From assembly GCF_014596745.1 (NCBI RefSeq), contig NZ_JABTCF010000013.1:1-64000 (forward strand): 64,000 nucleotides of DNA. Reading direction: 5' to 3'. The position numbers and the translations under genes were made by a program. The stretch is from Maribacter aquimaris (GTDB taxonomy: Bacteria; Bacteroidota; Bacteroidia; Flavobacteriales; Flavobacteriaceae). Position 1 is the stretch's first letter, and each line of letters opens with the position of its first letter. The notes under the pieces were generated by a model. The model was not told the DNA's origin. It did no database searches and saw only the letters and a program-made list of their open reading frames with translations. Positions 35,360-44,638 of this stretch are shown piece by piece.

Positions 35360-36298
35360 TTAACAAAATCTTTCTTTTATTTTATCGACGATGGTTTGTG
35401 CCAGTTTTTCTTTACTCTCAACGGTCCAGCCGGCAACGTGGGGCGTAAAGAGTACATTCTTGGCTTTTATAAGGTAATCAAAGGCTTCAGGCATGTTATG
35501 GTCATCGAACATGTTCTCGAACGATGATTTTTCGTATTCCAGGACATCCAGTCCGGCACCGAGGATGCTGCCCGATTTTAAATTCTTGACCAAATCCGCC
35601 GTGATCACACATTTGCCCCGGGCGGTATTCAATAACCAGATCGGTTTTTGAAAGCCATTGATGAATTCATCATTGATCATACCTATGGTCTCCGGTGTTT
35701 GGGGTACGTGTAAACTAAGGACATCGGTTTTTTGTTGAAGTTCCATGATACCCACCTGACGGGCGTTTTCATCACCAACACCACCAATAATGTCATAACA
35801 TATCACTTCGACGTCAAATCCCCTGAGTTTTTTGGCAAAGGCCTTTCCCATATTGCCGTAACCGATTATACCCACGGTTTTACCATCAAGTTCGAAGCCC
35901 CGGTTGTCTTCCCGGTCCCATTTTCCATTTCTTACTTCCGAGTCCGCCTTATTCAGTTTGTTCAAGAGGGAAAGAAGTAGGCCCAAGGTGTGCTCACCGA
36001 CGGCATTTCTATTGCCTTCCGGGGCCGAAGCCAAGAATATATCTTTGCTTTTGGCGTGGTCGATATCAATATTTTCCAGTCCGGCTCCCACACGTCCTAT
36101 AAACTTAAGATTGGTGGCCTTGTCAAGGAATTTGGCGTCAATACCGAACCTGCTGCGGATGATGATTCCATCATAAGTATGTATTCTCTTTTCGATCTCT
36201 TCCTTGTTTGAGGTATAATCCTCATCATTTTGGAAGCCGAGTTGGGCGAATTGCTCGATCATCAACGGGTGATTGGTGTCTAGGTGTAATATTTTCAT
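35360..36298 (-). CDS. D-2-hydroxyacid dehydrogenase (SerA-like)
   Basis: A 312-residue NAD-dependent D-2-hydroxyacid dehydrogenase. The Rossmann loop is VGIIGYGNMGKAFAKKL (about 142-158). The catalytic Arg is in LLNTARGKCV, the Glu in LDVLEYEKSS and the His in TPHVAGWTVES. It lacks the ACT domain of full-length SerA. 3-phosphoglycerate is the likely substrate, but glyoxylate or hydroxypyruvate cannot be excluded. It is first in the run ending with the VOC gene. Confidence 0.9.
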   Translation of the reverse strand: MKILHLDTNHPLMIEQFAQLGFQNDEDYTSNKEEIEKRIHTYDGIIIRSRFGIDAKFLDKATNLKFIGRVGAGLENIDIDHAKSKDIFLASAPEGNRNAVGEHTLGLLLSLLNKLNKADSEVRNGKWDREDNRGFELDGKTVGIIGYGNMGKAFAKKLRGFDVEVICYDIIGGVGDENARQVGIMELQQKTDVLSLHVPQTPETIGMINDEFINGFQKPIWLLNTARGKCVITADLVKNLKSGSILGAGLDVLEYEKSSFENMFDDHNMPEAFDYLIKAKNVLFTPHVAGWTVESKEKLAQTIVDKIKERFC

Positions 36299-36489
36299 AA
36301 AGTAAAGATATAAAGTAGTTGCGACTCCTACGAGGGGTAGGGCTCATTTTAATGGGTGACTTATCTGTATTTTTTTAAGCAAGAATCGTCATGGGGATTT
36401 AAATTCAGCATATTTTTCGTTTAAATTGATGGCTTTCATTCGTACGATGTTAGGTTCAATAGGATGTACTTCAGTAAAAGGATTTCCAA

Positions 36490-37842
36490 TCAAATACCCA
36501 AGAGTATTTTAGCAATGGAAAAATAGATTAGAATACCGAAAATATCATTACTGGTGGTAATGAACGGTCCTGTGGCAATTGCAGGGTCAATACCTCTTTT
36601 ATGCAAGAATAATGGGATAAATGTACCTATGAGTCCGGCTACGATAATGACCACGACCAATGATATGGAGATGGCCAATGAGGTTAGGAAATCACCTTTA
36701 TAGACCCAAGTGAAGATCAGTAGTACGGTCGCCAGGACAACCCCATTCAGCATGGCCAAAAGCATTTCTTTGATCAAACGGCTGCCGACACCCCCTTTTA
36801 GGTCATCATTGGCAAGTCCCTGTACGATAATGGCACTGGACTGTACACCCACGTTACCCGCCATGGCGGCAATCAGCGGTGTAAAGAAAAAAAGTATGGC
36901 ATGGCTACTGATCATATTTTCAAAGCTGCCCATAATGGCGGCAGCACCCAACCCACCTACGAGGCCTAGGAAGAGCCAAGGAAGACGGGCCCTTGTAAGG
37001 TTCCAGATACTGTCATCGGCCTCTACATCCTGTGAGATACCAGCGGCCATTTGATAATCTTTTTCTGCTTCTTCCCGGATAACATCAACAATATCATCGA
37101 TAGTGATTCGCCCAACCAGGCGGTTCATTTCATCTACCACGGGAATGGCCTCCAAATCGTATTTTGACATGATTTTGGCGACTTCCTCGGGTTTTTCATT
37201 TACACTTACCGAATCTACCTTGGGGATATAGACATCGCTGATATGGCTTTTGGTAGAGGTGGTCAATAAATCCTTTAACGACAATCTACCTTTCAATTTA
37301 TCATTGTCATCGACCACATAGATAGAGTGTACCCTGGTTACATTTTCGGCTTGGGCCCGCATTTCCTTGACACAGGTAAGTATATTCCAGCTTTCACGGA
37401 CTTTCACCAACTCCTTTGCCATGAGTCCACCCGCCGAATTCTCATCATAACGTAAAAGGTCAACAATATCCTTGGCGTGTTCCCTATCCTCAATTTCAGA
37501 AATGACCTCATGAATGATTTCCTTGGGAAGTTCCCCAACAATATCCGCCGCATCATCGGTGTCCAATTCTTCGAGCTCTCCTGCAATCTCTTTTGCCGAG
37601 AGGTTGTTCAGGATGGCTTCACGAACATCCTCGTCGAGTTCGGTAAGGACATCAGAGGTTTTGTCACTATCGAGAAGCTTGATCAGATAAGTGGCGTGCT
37701 CCTCACTGAGTTCGTTGATGATTTCGGCAATATCGGCATAATGCACCTCATTCAGAAGCGATTCCAAGCTGGAATTCTTCTGGTCATCTATCAGGGCCTC
37801 TATTTCTGATAGAAACTCGTCCGTGAGTTTAAATGGAGTCAT
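36490..37842 (-). CDS. mgtE: Magnesium transporter
   Basis: A 450-residue MgtE channel. It has the N-terminal acidic helical domain, with repeats such as [20 protein letters not shown] and [17 protein letters not shown]. Two CBS domains follow ([20 protein letters not shown] and [20 protein letters not shown]). Five transmembrane helices contain [20 protein letters not shown] and [15 protein letters not shown]. Mg2+ bound by the N and CBS domains closes the pore in studied members. The ATG at 37842 is the best start (an upstream TTG is also open); it overlaps the rsmA stop by 14 bp. Confidence 0.94.
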   Translation of the reverse strand: MTPFKLTDEFLSEIEALIDDQKNSSLESLLNEVHYADIAEIINELSEEHATYLIKLLDSDKTSDVLTELDEDVREAILNNLSAKEIAGELEELDTDDAADIVGELPKEIIHEVISEIEDREHAKDIVDLLRYDENSAGGLMAKELVKVRESWNILTCVKEMRAQAENVTRVHSIYVVDDNDKLKGRLSLKDLLTTSTKSHISDVYIPKVDSVSVNEKPEEVAKIMSKYDLEAIPVVDEMNRLVGRITIDDIVDVIREEAEKDYQMAAGISQDVEADDSIWNLTRARLPWLFLGLVGGLGAAAIMGSFENMISSHAILFFFTPLIAAMAGNVGVQSSAIIVQGLANDDLKGGVGSRLIKEMLLAMLNGVVLATVLLIFTWVYKGDFLTSLAISISLVVVIIVAGLIGTFIPLFLHKRGIDPAIATGPFITTSNDIFGILIYFSIAKILLGI

Positions 37843-38698
37843 TCGCAATTTTCTTTGTCAGCCCAATAAAATCAGCCACAGCCAATTGTTCGGGACGTTG
37901 ATCAAAGATAGCATCTTCTTTGAGAATATCAGAAAGCTCAAAGCTTTTTAAGCTATTTCGAAGTGTTTTTCTACGCTGGTTAAAGGCTGTTTTTACAATC
38001 CTATAAAATAACTTTTCATCACATTCGAGATTGAAGTTTTCTTTCCTGGTAAGACGAAGAACACCCGATTGTACTTTTGGTGGCGGATCAAAAACCTCAG
38101 GTGATACGGTAAAGAGATAGGTGGCATCATAATAGGCCTGAGCCAAAACAGAAAGTATGCCATAGGTCTTATTTCCTTCCTTGGCGCAGATACGTGCCGC
38201 TACTTCTTTTTGGAACATACCTGAGAATTCAGGAATCTGATGACGCCATTCCAACATTTTAAAAACGATCTGGGTTGAAATGTTATAGGGGAAGTTTCCG
38301 GTAATGGCATAGGATTCCGTGCCAAAGAGGGATGATAGGTCATATTTAAGAAAATCGGCCTCAAGAACCTTAAAGGTGCTGTTGTTGCCTAGGATCTCGG
38401 GATGCTCCAAAGAAAAGCTCTGGTTGAGGTAGGTGACAGATTCCGAATCCAAGTCCATTGCTACCAAATCGATTTCATTCTGTAAAAGGTATTTGGTCAA
38501 CACCCCGGTGCCGGGTCCGATTTCCAGAACATTGCGGTATCCTTCAAAAGAGAGGGTGTCTGCAATCTGTTTGGCTATGGTCTCATCTTTTAGAAAATGT
38601 TGCCCCAAATATTTTTTGGCCTTTACAGGGCCGTGATCCTTGTGGAATTTCTGATTCTGGTTATAGGATTTTGAGCCCTTTTTTTTTCTTTTACCCAT
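37829..38698 (-). CDS. rsmA: 16S rRNA (A1518/A1519) dimethyltransferase
   Basis: A 289-residue KsgA/RsmA that dimethylates two adenines in helix 45 of 16S rRNA. It shows [16 protein letters not shown], the SAM loop [33 protein letters not shown] (NFPY for the usual NIPY) and a C-terminal [14 protein letters not shown] Lys-rich N-terminal extension of about 25 residues precedes the family start. It is coupled to mgtE and lies 2 bp after the DUF4286 gene. Confidence 0.95.
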   Translation of the reverse strand: MGKRKKKGSKSYNQNQKFHKDHGPVKAKKYLGQHFLKDETIAKQIADTLSFEGYRNVLEIGPGTGVLTKYLLQNEIDLVAMDLDSESVTYLNQSFSLEHPEILGNNSTFKVLEADFLKYDLSSLFGTESYAITGNFPYNISTQIVFKMLEWRHQIPEFSGMFQKEVAARICAKEGNKTYGILSVLAQAYYDATYLFTVSPEVFDPPPKVQSGVLRLTRKENFNLECDEKLFYRIVKTAFNQRRKTLRNSLKSFELSDILKEDAIFDQRPEQLAVADFIGLTKKIANDSI

Positions 38699-38700
38699 AT

Positions 38701-39012
38701 TTAGTGTTCGCTTACAACTTCCAGTTCTGTTCGAAATGAAACAAATTTATCGGAAAACAATTTTACGGCTTCCTGGCGTAATGCGGGGGCGTGTTCGTCA
38801 TAATACGACTGTAGTGTTTTCCTGTCGATAGTTGTGAATTGTACGGCATAGGTGATACCGCCCATGTCCTCTTCCATCATTACCCTGCACATTTTGGCGG
38901 AAAGGAATTTCCCGGTAGCCAATACATCCGGAATATGGGTGTCCTTCATCCAGGTAAGCCATTGGTCATGTACTGATTCGTCAATATTCGTTGTAACGTT
39001 GTATATATACAT
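38701..39012 (-). CDS. DUF4286 family protein
   Basis: A 103-residue cytoplasmic protein of DUF4286 (dimeric alpha-beta barrel-like): [40 protein letters not shown] and a Tyr/Asp/Glu-rich C-terminal half. The function is unknown. It is tightly linked to rsmA (2 bp), a linkage seen in other Bacteroidota. Confidence 0.88.
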   Translation of the reverse strand: MYIYNVTTNIDESVHDQWLTWMKDTHIPDVLATGKFLSAKMCRVMMEEDMGGITYAVQFTTIDRKTLQSYYDEHAPALRQEAVKLFSDKFVSFRTELEVVSEH

Positions 39013-39140
39013 TGTCCGATCTTTTATCCTCCCAAGGGGGAAGTTTAAACTTGTTTAATAATTATTTGGAAACCCAACCGTGTGCTTTTCTATGAACATA
39101 GTAAACGTCCTTCCCACATGGAAGGATATAGGATGGGCCT

Positions 39141-40967
39141 TTAATTTATACTATCGCCCCTAAGCATCCTAAAATTCTTTCGTGCTTGGGGAAAATAATA
39201 ACTGTCTTGATAATTGTAAATGATCTTTTCGTACTGTTCTTTTGCTTTTTCGGGTTCGTTCAATACATTTCTATAAAGTTCCCCAAGGGCGAATAAAGCA
39301 TCGTCGGCTAAAATGTCGTTGGCATAGAATTCCGTTATTTTTTGGTAATTGAACTTGGCAGCTTCATAATCCTTGAGTCCCACAAGTAGTTCCCCTTGTT
39401 TAAGAAGTGCCTCATCCTCGATTTTTTCTCCCTTGTGGTTTTGAAGGATGTCGTCTAGCACGGCTATAGCCTCTTTTGTCTTTTTTTGATAGGCCAGAAG
39501 ATCGGCACGTGCATATTTTTTTAAGGCTATTTGTGTCGAATCTTCCAAGGAGTTGTCGGCAATAAGCAAGCTTAATTGCATGGCATCATTGGCTATCAGC
39601 TGTGAGGTGGAACTGCGTAGTACTTTCAATTGGGTAAGGGCCCAATCAAAATCCCCTTTGTAAAAACTGGTTTGTGCGACCTTGAATCTTGCGTTTTGAC
39701 CGAGTACGTCATTTTTGAGGCTTTTTTGTACCTGTGAGAAGTAGATAAGGGCCTCATTGAATTTTTTGTCGAAAACCAGGATATCCCCCAAAGCCAGCTT
39801 AACATAGGCTTTGCCCCGTGTATTCAAGGGTAGTTCCAGACAATTTTTAAGAATCCCAATGGCAGGCTCGGGGCTGTCTTGCCTAAAAGTCAAAAAATTG
39901 GCATAGGCAATTTGAAGTTGCAGTGTTTGGCTTTTGTACCCATGGGTAGCGATGAGGTCTTTGAATTGTTGGTCAATGCCCGTCAAGTTCTTTTTGTTTT
40001 CTTCCAATAATTGTATGTCGATCAGATTCAATTGGGCATTCAATTTTATGATCTCATCCACCGATTTTTCTGAAATGTATTCAAAGATCGATTTTGCTAT
40101 TTCCGTTTCATTGTCATTCAAGGCTAGATTCCCGAGATTCTCAAGGCGTTGAATGGTTCCCCCATCCAAACGTTTAAAAATGGCTTTTTCCTGCCTAAAG
40201 GCACTATTGTATTGCTTTTGTTGAACAAACAACCAACTTAGAAGGTCGTTCCACAACAAATCAGGGTCTTGTTGGGCGTGTTTTAGGAGGACTTTTTTTA
40301 ATTTAATGTTGTTTTCGTTTTCGGGATCGGCAGAGATAAAGTCATCGATACTTCGGAGTACATTCGATTTGGAGGTCTTGCCATTGACAAGTAAGTTCAA
40401 ATAGGAATCGTACATTTTGTCAATATTCCCTTGTTCCCCATAGATACGGGCCATTTGATAATTATAATCTAGCGTGGGGTTTAATTCCATAGCCTTTTTA
40501 TAGGCGCTTAACGTATAATCCAAAAGCGAATATTCCTGAAAACGTTGGGCTATTGCATAACCGTAGTTGGGATTCCTCTCAATATCCAAAAGGGCCTGTT
40601 GGTAGTACTCTGCAGCTTTCTCCGGGGCATTTTGCAGGGCGTGGTTGTATCCCAATTGGATCAGTAGGATGGGATGGGTATTTCCTTGCCCTATTTTTTC
40701 GAGTAGAAAATCCTCGACATCCGAATAGCGTTCCAACTGCTGGTAGCAGGCAATTAGTCCATCTGAATAATCGGTTCTTCTTGGATTTTTTTTAACTAAT
40801 TTTTCATAAAAAACCACGGCTTTCCCAAAATCACCATCATTGAAATATTGCTTTGCCAAAAAGTTATCCTGGGCGGAAGCCATTGGCGCGCAGCAAAAAA
40901 CCAAAATGATCAAGATTATTCTCAAAAGCACGTTTTTCCCAAAGATACGTAGAATGGAATAAGCCAA
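39141..40967 (-). CDS. Exported tetratricopeptide-repeat protein
   Basis: A 608-residue protein with a signal peptide (IILIILVFCCAPMASAQ) followed by TPR-like helical repeats along its whole length: FNDGDFGKAVVFYEKLVKKN, HALQNAPEKAAEYYQQALL and LFALGELYRNVLNEPEKAKE. It is probably a periplasmic scaffold. It follows serS by 24 bp, so may be co-transcribed. A hairpin without a strong T-run lies just after its stop (about 39104-39126). Confidence 0.88.
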   Translation of the reverse strand: MAYSILRIFGKNVLLRIILIILVFCCAPMASAQDNFLAKQYFNDGDFGKAVVFYEKLVKKNPRRTDYSDGLIACYQQLERYSDVEDFLLEKIGQGNTHPILLIQLGYNHALQNAPEKAAEYYQQALLDIERNPNYGYAIAQRFQEYSLLDYTLSAYKKAMELNPTLDYNYQMARIYGEQGNIDKMYDSYLNLLVNGKTSKSNVLRSIDDFISADPENENNIKLKKVLLKHAQQDPDLLWNDLLSWLFVQQKQYNSAFRQEKAIFKRLDGGTIQRLENLGNLALNDNETEIAKSIFEYISEKSVDEIIKLNAQLNLIDIQLLEENKKNLTGIDQQFKDLIATHGYKSQTLQLQIAYANFLTFRQDSPEPAIGILKNCLELPLNTRGKAYVKLALGDILVFDKKFNEALIYFSQVQKSLKNDVLGQNARFKVAQTSFYKGDFDWALTQLKVLRSSTSQLIANDAMQLSLLIADNSLEDSTQIALKKYARADLLAYQKKTKEAIAVLDDILQNHKGEKIEDEALLKQGELLVGLKDYEAAKFNYQKITEFYANDILADDALFALGELYRNVLNEPEKAKEQYEKIIYNYQDSYYFPQARKNFRMLRGDSIN

Positions 40968-40991
40968 TGTTAAGGTTTACAAAAAACCTAT

Positions 40992-42263
40992 TTAGTCGAT
41001 CATGTCGAAGCCACAATAGGGGACAAGTACATCAGGTATTTTTATACCCTCAGGGGTTTGGTAGTTCTCCAAGATTCCTGCCAAGACCCTAGGTAATGCC
41101 AATGAACTGCCATTCAAGGTGTGGGCCAACTGGGTTTTCCCATTTTCATCCTTGTATCTCAGTTTTAATCGATTGGCCTGGTAGGCTTCGAAATTGGATA
41201 CCGAACTGATTTCCAACCAACGATCCTGTGCTGTGGAGAACACTTCGAAATCATAGGTCAGGGCAGAGGTAAAGCCAAGGTCACCACCGCAAAGTCTCAA
41301 GATTCGGTATGGCAACTGTAGATCCCTTAAAATGGTCTTTACGTGTTCCACCATTCCGTCTAAAGCCTTATAAGAGGTGTTGGGGTGTTCCACACGGACA
41401 ATTTCCACCTTGTCAAATTGATGTAGGCGGTTGAGTCCACGCACATGGGCACCATAACTACCGGCTTCCCTTCTAAAACATGGGGTATAACCGGTTAGGC
41501 AAATAGGAAAATCACTTTCGTTGATAATAACATCCCTAAAGATATTGGTTACGGGTACTTCCGCTGTGGGGATCAAATAAAGGTCATCGGCCCCAACATG
41601 GTACATTTGCCCTTCTTTGTCAGGTAACTGTCCCGTGCCATAGCCAGAGGCTTCATTAACGAGCAGCGGCACCTGCATTTCGGTGTAGCCTGCCTCGGTA
41701 TTCTTATCCAGGAAATAAGCGATCAAAGCCCGTTGTAATCTCGCCCCTTTCCCTTTGTAAACGGGGAAACCGGCACCGGTTATCTTCACGCCAAGTTCAA
41801 AATCTATAATATCGTATTTTTTGGCGAGTTCCCAATGGGGTAGGGCAGAACTATCCAATGTAGGAATGTCGCCTTCGATAAAAATCTGTTCATTATCGTC
41901 CTCGGAGTTACCGGCAGGAACCAAATCGTTGGGAATGTTCGGTATTTGATATAGTAAATCCTGTAATTCCTTTGCAGCAGTGTTCAGTTCGTCACCCAGC
42001 CGTTTGGAGTCCTCTTTTAAGCCTCCCGTCTTTTCCTTTAGAACATTCGCTTCCTGCGCTTTGCCACTTTTGAAAAGCATCCCGATCTCTTTCGATAATT
42101 TATTGGATTCAGCTAAAGTGTTGTCCAATAAAGATTGGGTAGTACGTCTTTTTTCGTCTAATTGAAGTACTTTTTCCAATAATGGGGCAGCATCAATATT
42201 TCGCTTTTGTAGGGCAGCGATTATTTTATCCTTTTCTTCTCTTACGACCTGTAACTGTAGCAT
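40992..42263 (-). CDS. serS: Seryl-tRNA synthetase
   Basis: A 423-residue class II synthetase with an N-terminal coiled-coil arm (residues about 1-110). Motif 2 is TPCFRREAGSYGAHVRGLNR, with LHQFDKVEIV after it. Motif 3 is LNGSSLALPRVLAGILENYQ. The ATG at 42263 (MLQLQVVREEKDKI) matches the family start; the frame is open 7 codons further up. Confidence 0.96.
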   Translation of the reverse strand: MLQLQVVREEKDKIIAALQKRNIDAAPLLEKVLQLDEKRRTTQSLLDNTLAESNKLSKEIGMLFKSGKAQEANVLKEKTGGLKEDSKRLGDELNTAAKELQDLLYQIPNIPNDLVPAGNSEDDNEQIFIEGDIPTLDSSALPHWELAKKYDIIDFELGVKITGAGFPVYKGKGARLQRALIAYFLDKNTEAGYTEMQVPLLVNEASGYGTGQLPDKEGQMYHVGADDLYLIPTAEVPVTNIFRDVIINESDFPICLTGYTPCFRREAGSYGAHVRGLNRLHQFDKVEIVRVEHPNTSYKALDGMVEHVKTILRDLQLPYRILRLCGGDLGFTSALTYDFEVFSTAQDRWLEISSVSNFEAYQANRLKLRYKDENGKTQLAHTLNGSSLALPRVLAGILENYQTPEGIKIPDVLVPYCGFDMID

Positions 42264-42328
42264 GGAATTTTGATTAAGAGGCAAATTTAAGGTTAATTGA
42301 TCAATGTATCAATTGGGGTTTAACTATT

Positions 42329-43660
42329 TTATTCGGTCTTGACCCCAAAATTTGAAGGCAATATCCATTCGTGATGGCCAAAATGGTCCCATGTTTCATT
42401 GGCCAGATCGACTTTTGGGTCAATGAAGGCTTTATAAGGCTTTCCGTTGATACTGACTTTTGAGTTTACGGCATACACCGAAACACTATTACCCTTCTTC
42501 TTTTGTTCTTTTTTCAGGTATTGGGAGAATTGCCAAATAAAATCGGGGTAGGCAGCAATTTTCCGCAATTGTTTTTTAGATAGGTGGTCTTTCAATTTTA
42601 CCATATAGGCCGCGCCGTCATCCTTGTTTACCACCTTGAATTGTATTTTACCCGTACGGCTTCGTAACATCATACGCCAACTTAGGCGATGCCCCTCCTC
42701 GGTCCATAAGACATCATCCTTTATAAAATGGTGTCGAATGGGCAGTAGCACCTGGATTAGAAGATAGGTGCCACAACCTAGAAGTATCAACCTTTTGTTG
42801 GCCGGAGCTTCGCAATTGTTTACGGGATAGCCCTGTTTGCCTTTAAGGAAAATACGACGGATGGTTTCAGGTTCAAAAAAGAACACGGTAAAAGCCAAGG
42901 CCAGGTAAGGGAAAATCCCAATTTGGAAAATAATGGAATTAAAGAGGTGAAAGAAAATCGCTATGATGAAGGCAAACTTACGTGTTGGTTTCCATAGTAA
43001 TGCCGGTACGATCAAGGCATCGAAAACGATTCCCGATACCCCAATGATCTTATGAACCCACGAAAGTTGTAATACGGGGCCGATCAGCGGGTAGTCCTTA
43101 CGTTGTTGCATTAGGATTTCAATAATACCGAAATCGAGCCAATCGCCATAAAGTTTGGCGATTGAGGCATAGGTGTACACCAAGAAGAGTTGCGCAATGA
43201 TAATCCATTTCACGTAAGCGAACATGGTGTTGGTCCGTAGGGAAGGGTTTTGTTTGGCATCTATGGATAATCCTGAGTTTGCCGGAAAAAAACACATTAA
43301 AAAGGAAATCAGGAACAACAGATAGTAGTGGTTGTTGTAAGACGATTTTTGCATGAGATATACCCCCAGCCAAAGCAGTGTAAAGCCGATGATACTAAAT
43401 CGATATTTATAGCCCAAGGCAATACAAAGGCCAAAGGTCCCCATTACGAGAAAATAGAAATACATACCATTGCCCGGTAAGGGCTGTAACCAATCAAACC
43501 CAATAAAATTAAAAGTGAATCGGGGAAGGATCAAGGTTTCTTTTACCCAACCGGTAGCGATGGCCCCAAAACTTTCCAAAGCGATTAGAATTCCGAAGAA
43601 AACCCTGAAAATAAGTAAAGGTGCATTGTCGATTTTGCTAAAAAGTAAACGATCGAACAT
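42329..43660 (-). CDS. HTTM domain (vitamin K-dependent gamma-carboxylase-like) membrane protein
   Basis: A 443-residue protein with several transmembrane segments of the HTTM family: IFFGILIALESFGA-like start, WLQPLPGNGMYFYFLVMGTF, YTYASIAKLYGDWLDFG and AIFFHLFNSIIFQIGIFPYL. The C-terminal 150 residues are soluble and include HRLSWRMMLRSRTG. Bacterial relatives have no confirmed substrate. The ATG overlaps the ribF stop (TAATG), so it is coupled to ribF. Confidence 0.88.
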   Translation of the reverse strand: MFDRLLFSKIDNAPLLIFRVFFGILIALESFGAIATGWVKETLILPRFTFNFIGFDWLQPLPGNGMYFYFLVMGTFGLCIALGYKYRFSIIGFTLLWLGVYLMQKSSYNNHYYLLFLISFLMCFFPANSGLSIDAKQNPSLRTNTMFAYVKWIIIAQLFLVYTYASIAKLYGDWLDFGIIEILMQQRKDYPLIGPVLQLSWVHKIIGVSGIVFDALIVPALLWKPTRKFAFIIAIFFHLFNSIIFQIGIFPYLALAFTVFFFEPETIRRIFLKGKQGYPVNNCEAPANKRLILLGCGTYLLIQVLLPIRHHFIKDDVLWTEEGHRLSWRMMLRSRTGKIQFKVVNKDDGAAYMVKLKDHLSKKQLRKIAAYPDFIWQFSQYLKKEQKKKGNSVSVYAVNSKVSINGKPYKAFIDPKVDLANETWDHFGHHEWILPSNFGVKTE

Positions 43661-44586
43661 TATTTGTTGAGTATGGCAAGTGATGCCTCTTTGTCTTTTT
43701 GCAATTGGATTCTCAAGGCCGCAAGCGATTCGAATTTGTGTTCGTCCCGGATACGCGCCAAAATATCGACCTGTATTTGCCGGTCGTAGAGGTCCTGGTT
43801 AAAATCGAAAAAATGGATTTCAATGCTCTTTTCCGTACCGGATACCGTCGGGTTGAACCCAATATTCATCATACCATAGACCCATTCATTGTCGATTTTG
43901 GACTGTACTACGTATACACCGATTTTAGGTATTAATTTGTAGGATTCCTTGATGGAAAGGTTAGCCGTAGGAAAATCGAGGGTGCGCCCCAAGCCTTTGC
44001 CTCTTCTTACCTCACCCGTCAACATATAGTGGTATCCCAAATAATTATTGGCGGTTTCTATATCCCCATCTTCCAGGGCTTTACGGATTTTTGTGGAACT
44101 TACCGATACCTCGTCGACTTCCTGGGCCGGAATTTCATCAACCTCGAAATCCAAGGCATTGCCAAAAGCTATTAAATCGTTGATGTTGGCATCCCTGTTT
44201 CTTCCAAAGCGATGGTCATAACCTATGATTATCTTTTTTGCGTTTAGTGAGTTCACCAAAATGTCGCGCACAAATTCCGTGGCCGATAACCTTGAAAATT
44301 CTAAGGTAAAAGGATGTATTATTAGATAATCCAGTCCTAAATTGCCAAGAATCATCATTTTTTCATCAATGGTGTTCAGTAATTTGATATCCGTGTCCTT
44401 TTGTAATACCATTCTCGGATGGGGAAAGAAGGTAAGTACGGTCGATTTAAGATGGAGTTCCTTGGCATTGCCAATAAGTTTGTTCAGGATTTTCCTATGC
44501 CCGATATGAACCCCGTCAAAGGTCCCTATGGTTATGGCCGTAGGGTGTTTTTTATCATATTTATCGATGCTTTGGACTGTTATCAC
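43660..44586 (-). CDS. ribF: Bifunctional riboflavin kinase/FAD synthetase
   Basis: A 308-residue RibF. The N-terminal FAD synthetase shows AITIGTFDGVHIGHRKIL and IIGYDHRFGRNRD. The C-terminal flavokinase shows GRTLDFPTANLSI and MNIGFNPTVSG. It makes FMN and FAD. It starts with GTG at 44586, which gives a normal-length N-terminus. It is first in an operon with the HTTM gene. Confidence 0.95.
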   Translation of the reverse strand: MITVQSIDKYDKKHPTAITIGTFDGVHIGHRKILNKLIGNAKELHLKSTVLTFFPHPRMVLQKDTDIKLLNTIDEKMMILGNLGLDYLIIHPFTLEFSRLSATEFVRDILVNSLNAKKIIIGYDHRFGRNRDANINDLIAFGNALDFEVDEIPAQEVDEVSVSSTKIRKALEDGDIETANNYLGYHYMLTGEVRRGKGLGRTLDFPTANLSIKESYKLIPKIGVYVVQSKIDNEWVYGMMNIGFNPTVSGTEKSIEIHFFDFNQDLYDRQIQVDILARIRDEHKFESLAALRIQLQKDKEASLAILNK

Positions 44587-44609
44587 TTATAATAAAAAAT
44601 AAAAAGACT

Positions 44610-44617
44610 TATATTTG
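44610..44617 (+). promoter_or_regulatory. -7 element of the metalloprotease gene
   Basis: TATATTTG, 22 bp before the ATG at 44639, matches TAnnTTTG. The region upstream is very AT-rich and shared with the divergent ribF. Confidence 0.45.
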
Positions 44618-44638
44618 AATTTGATTAAAAACCCCTTA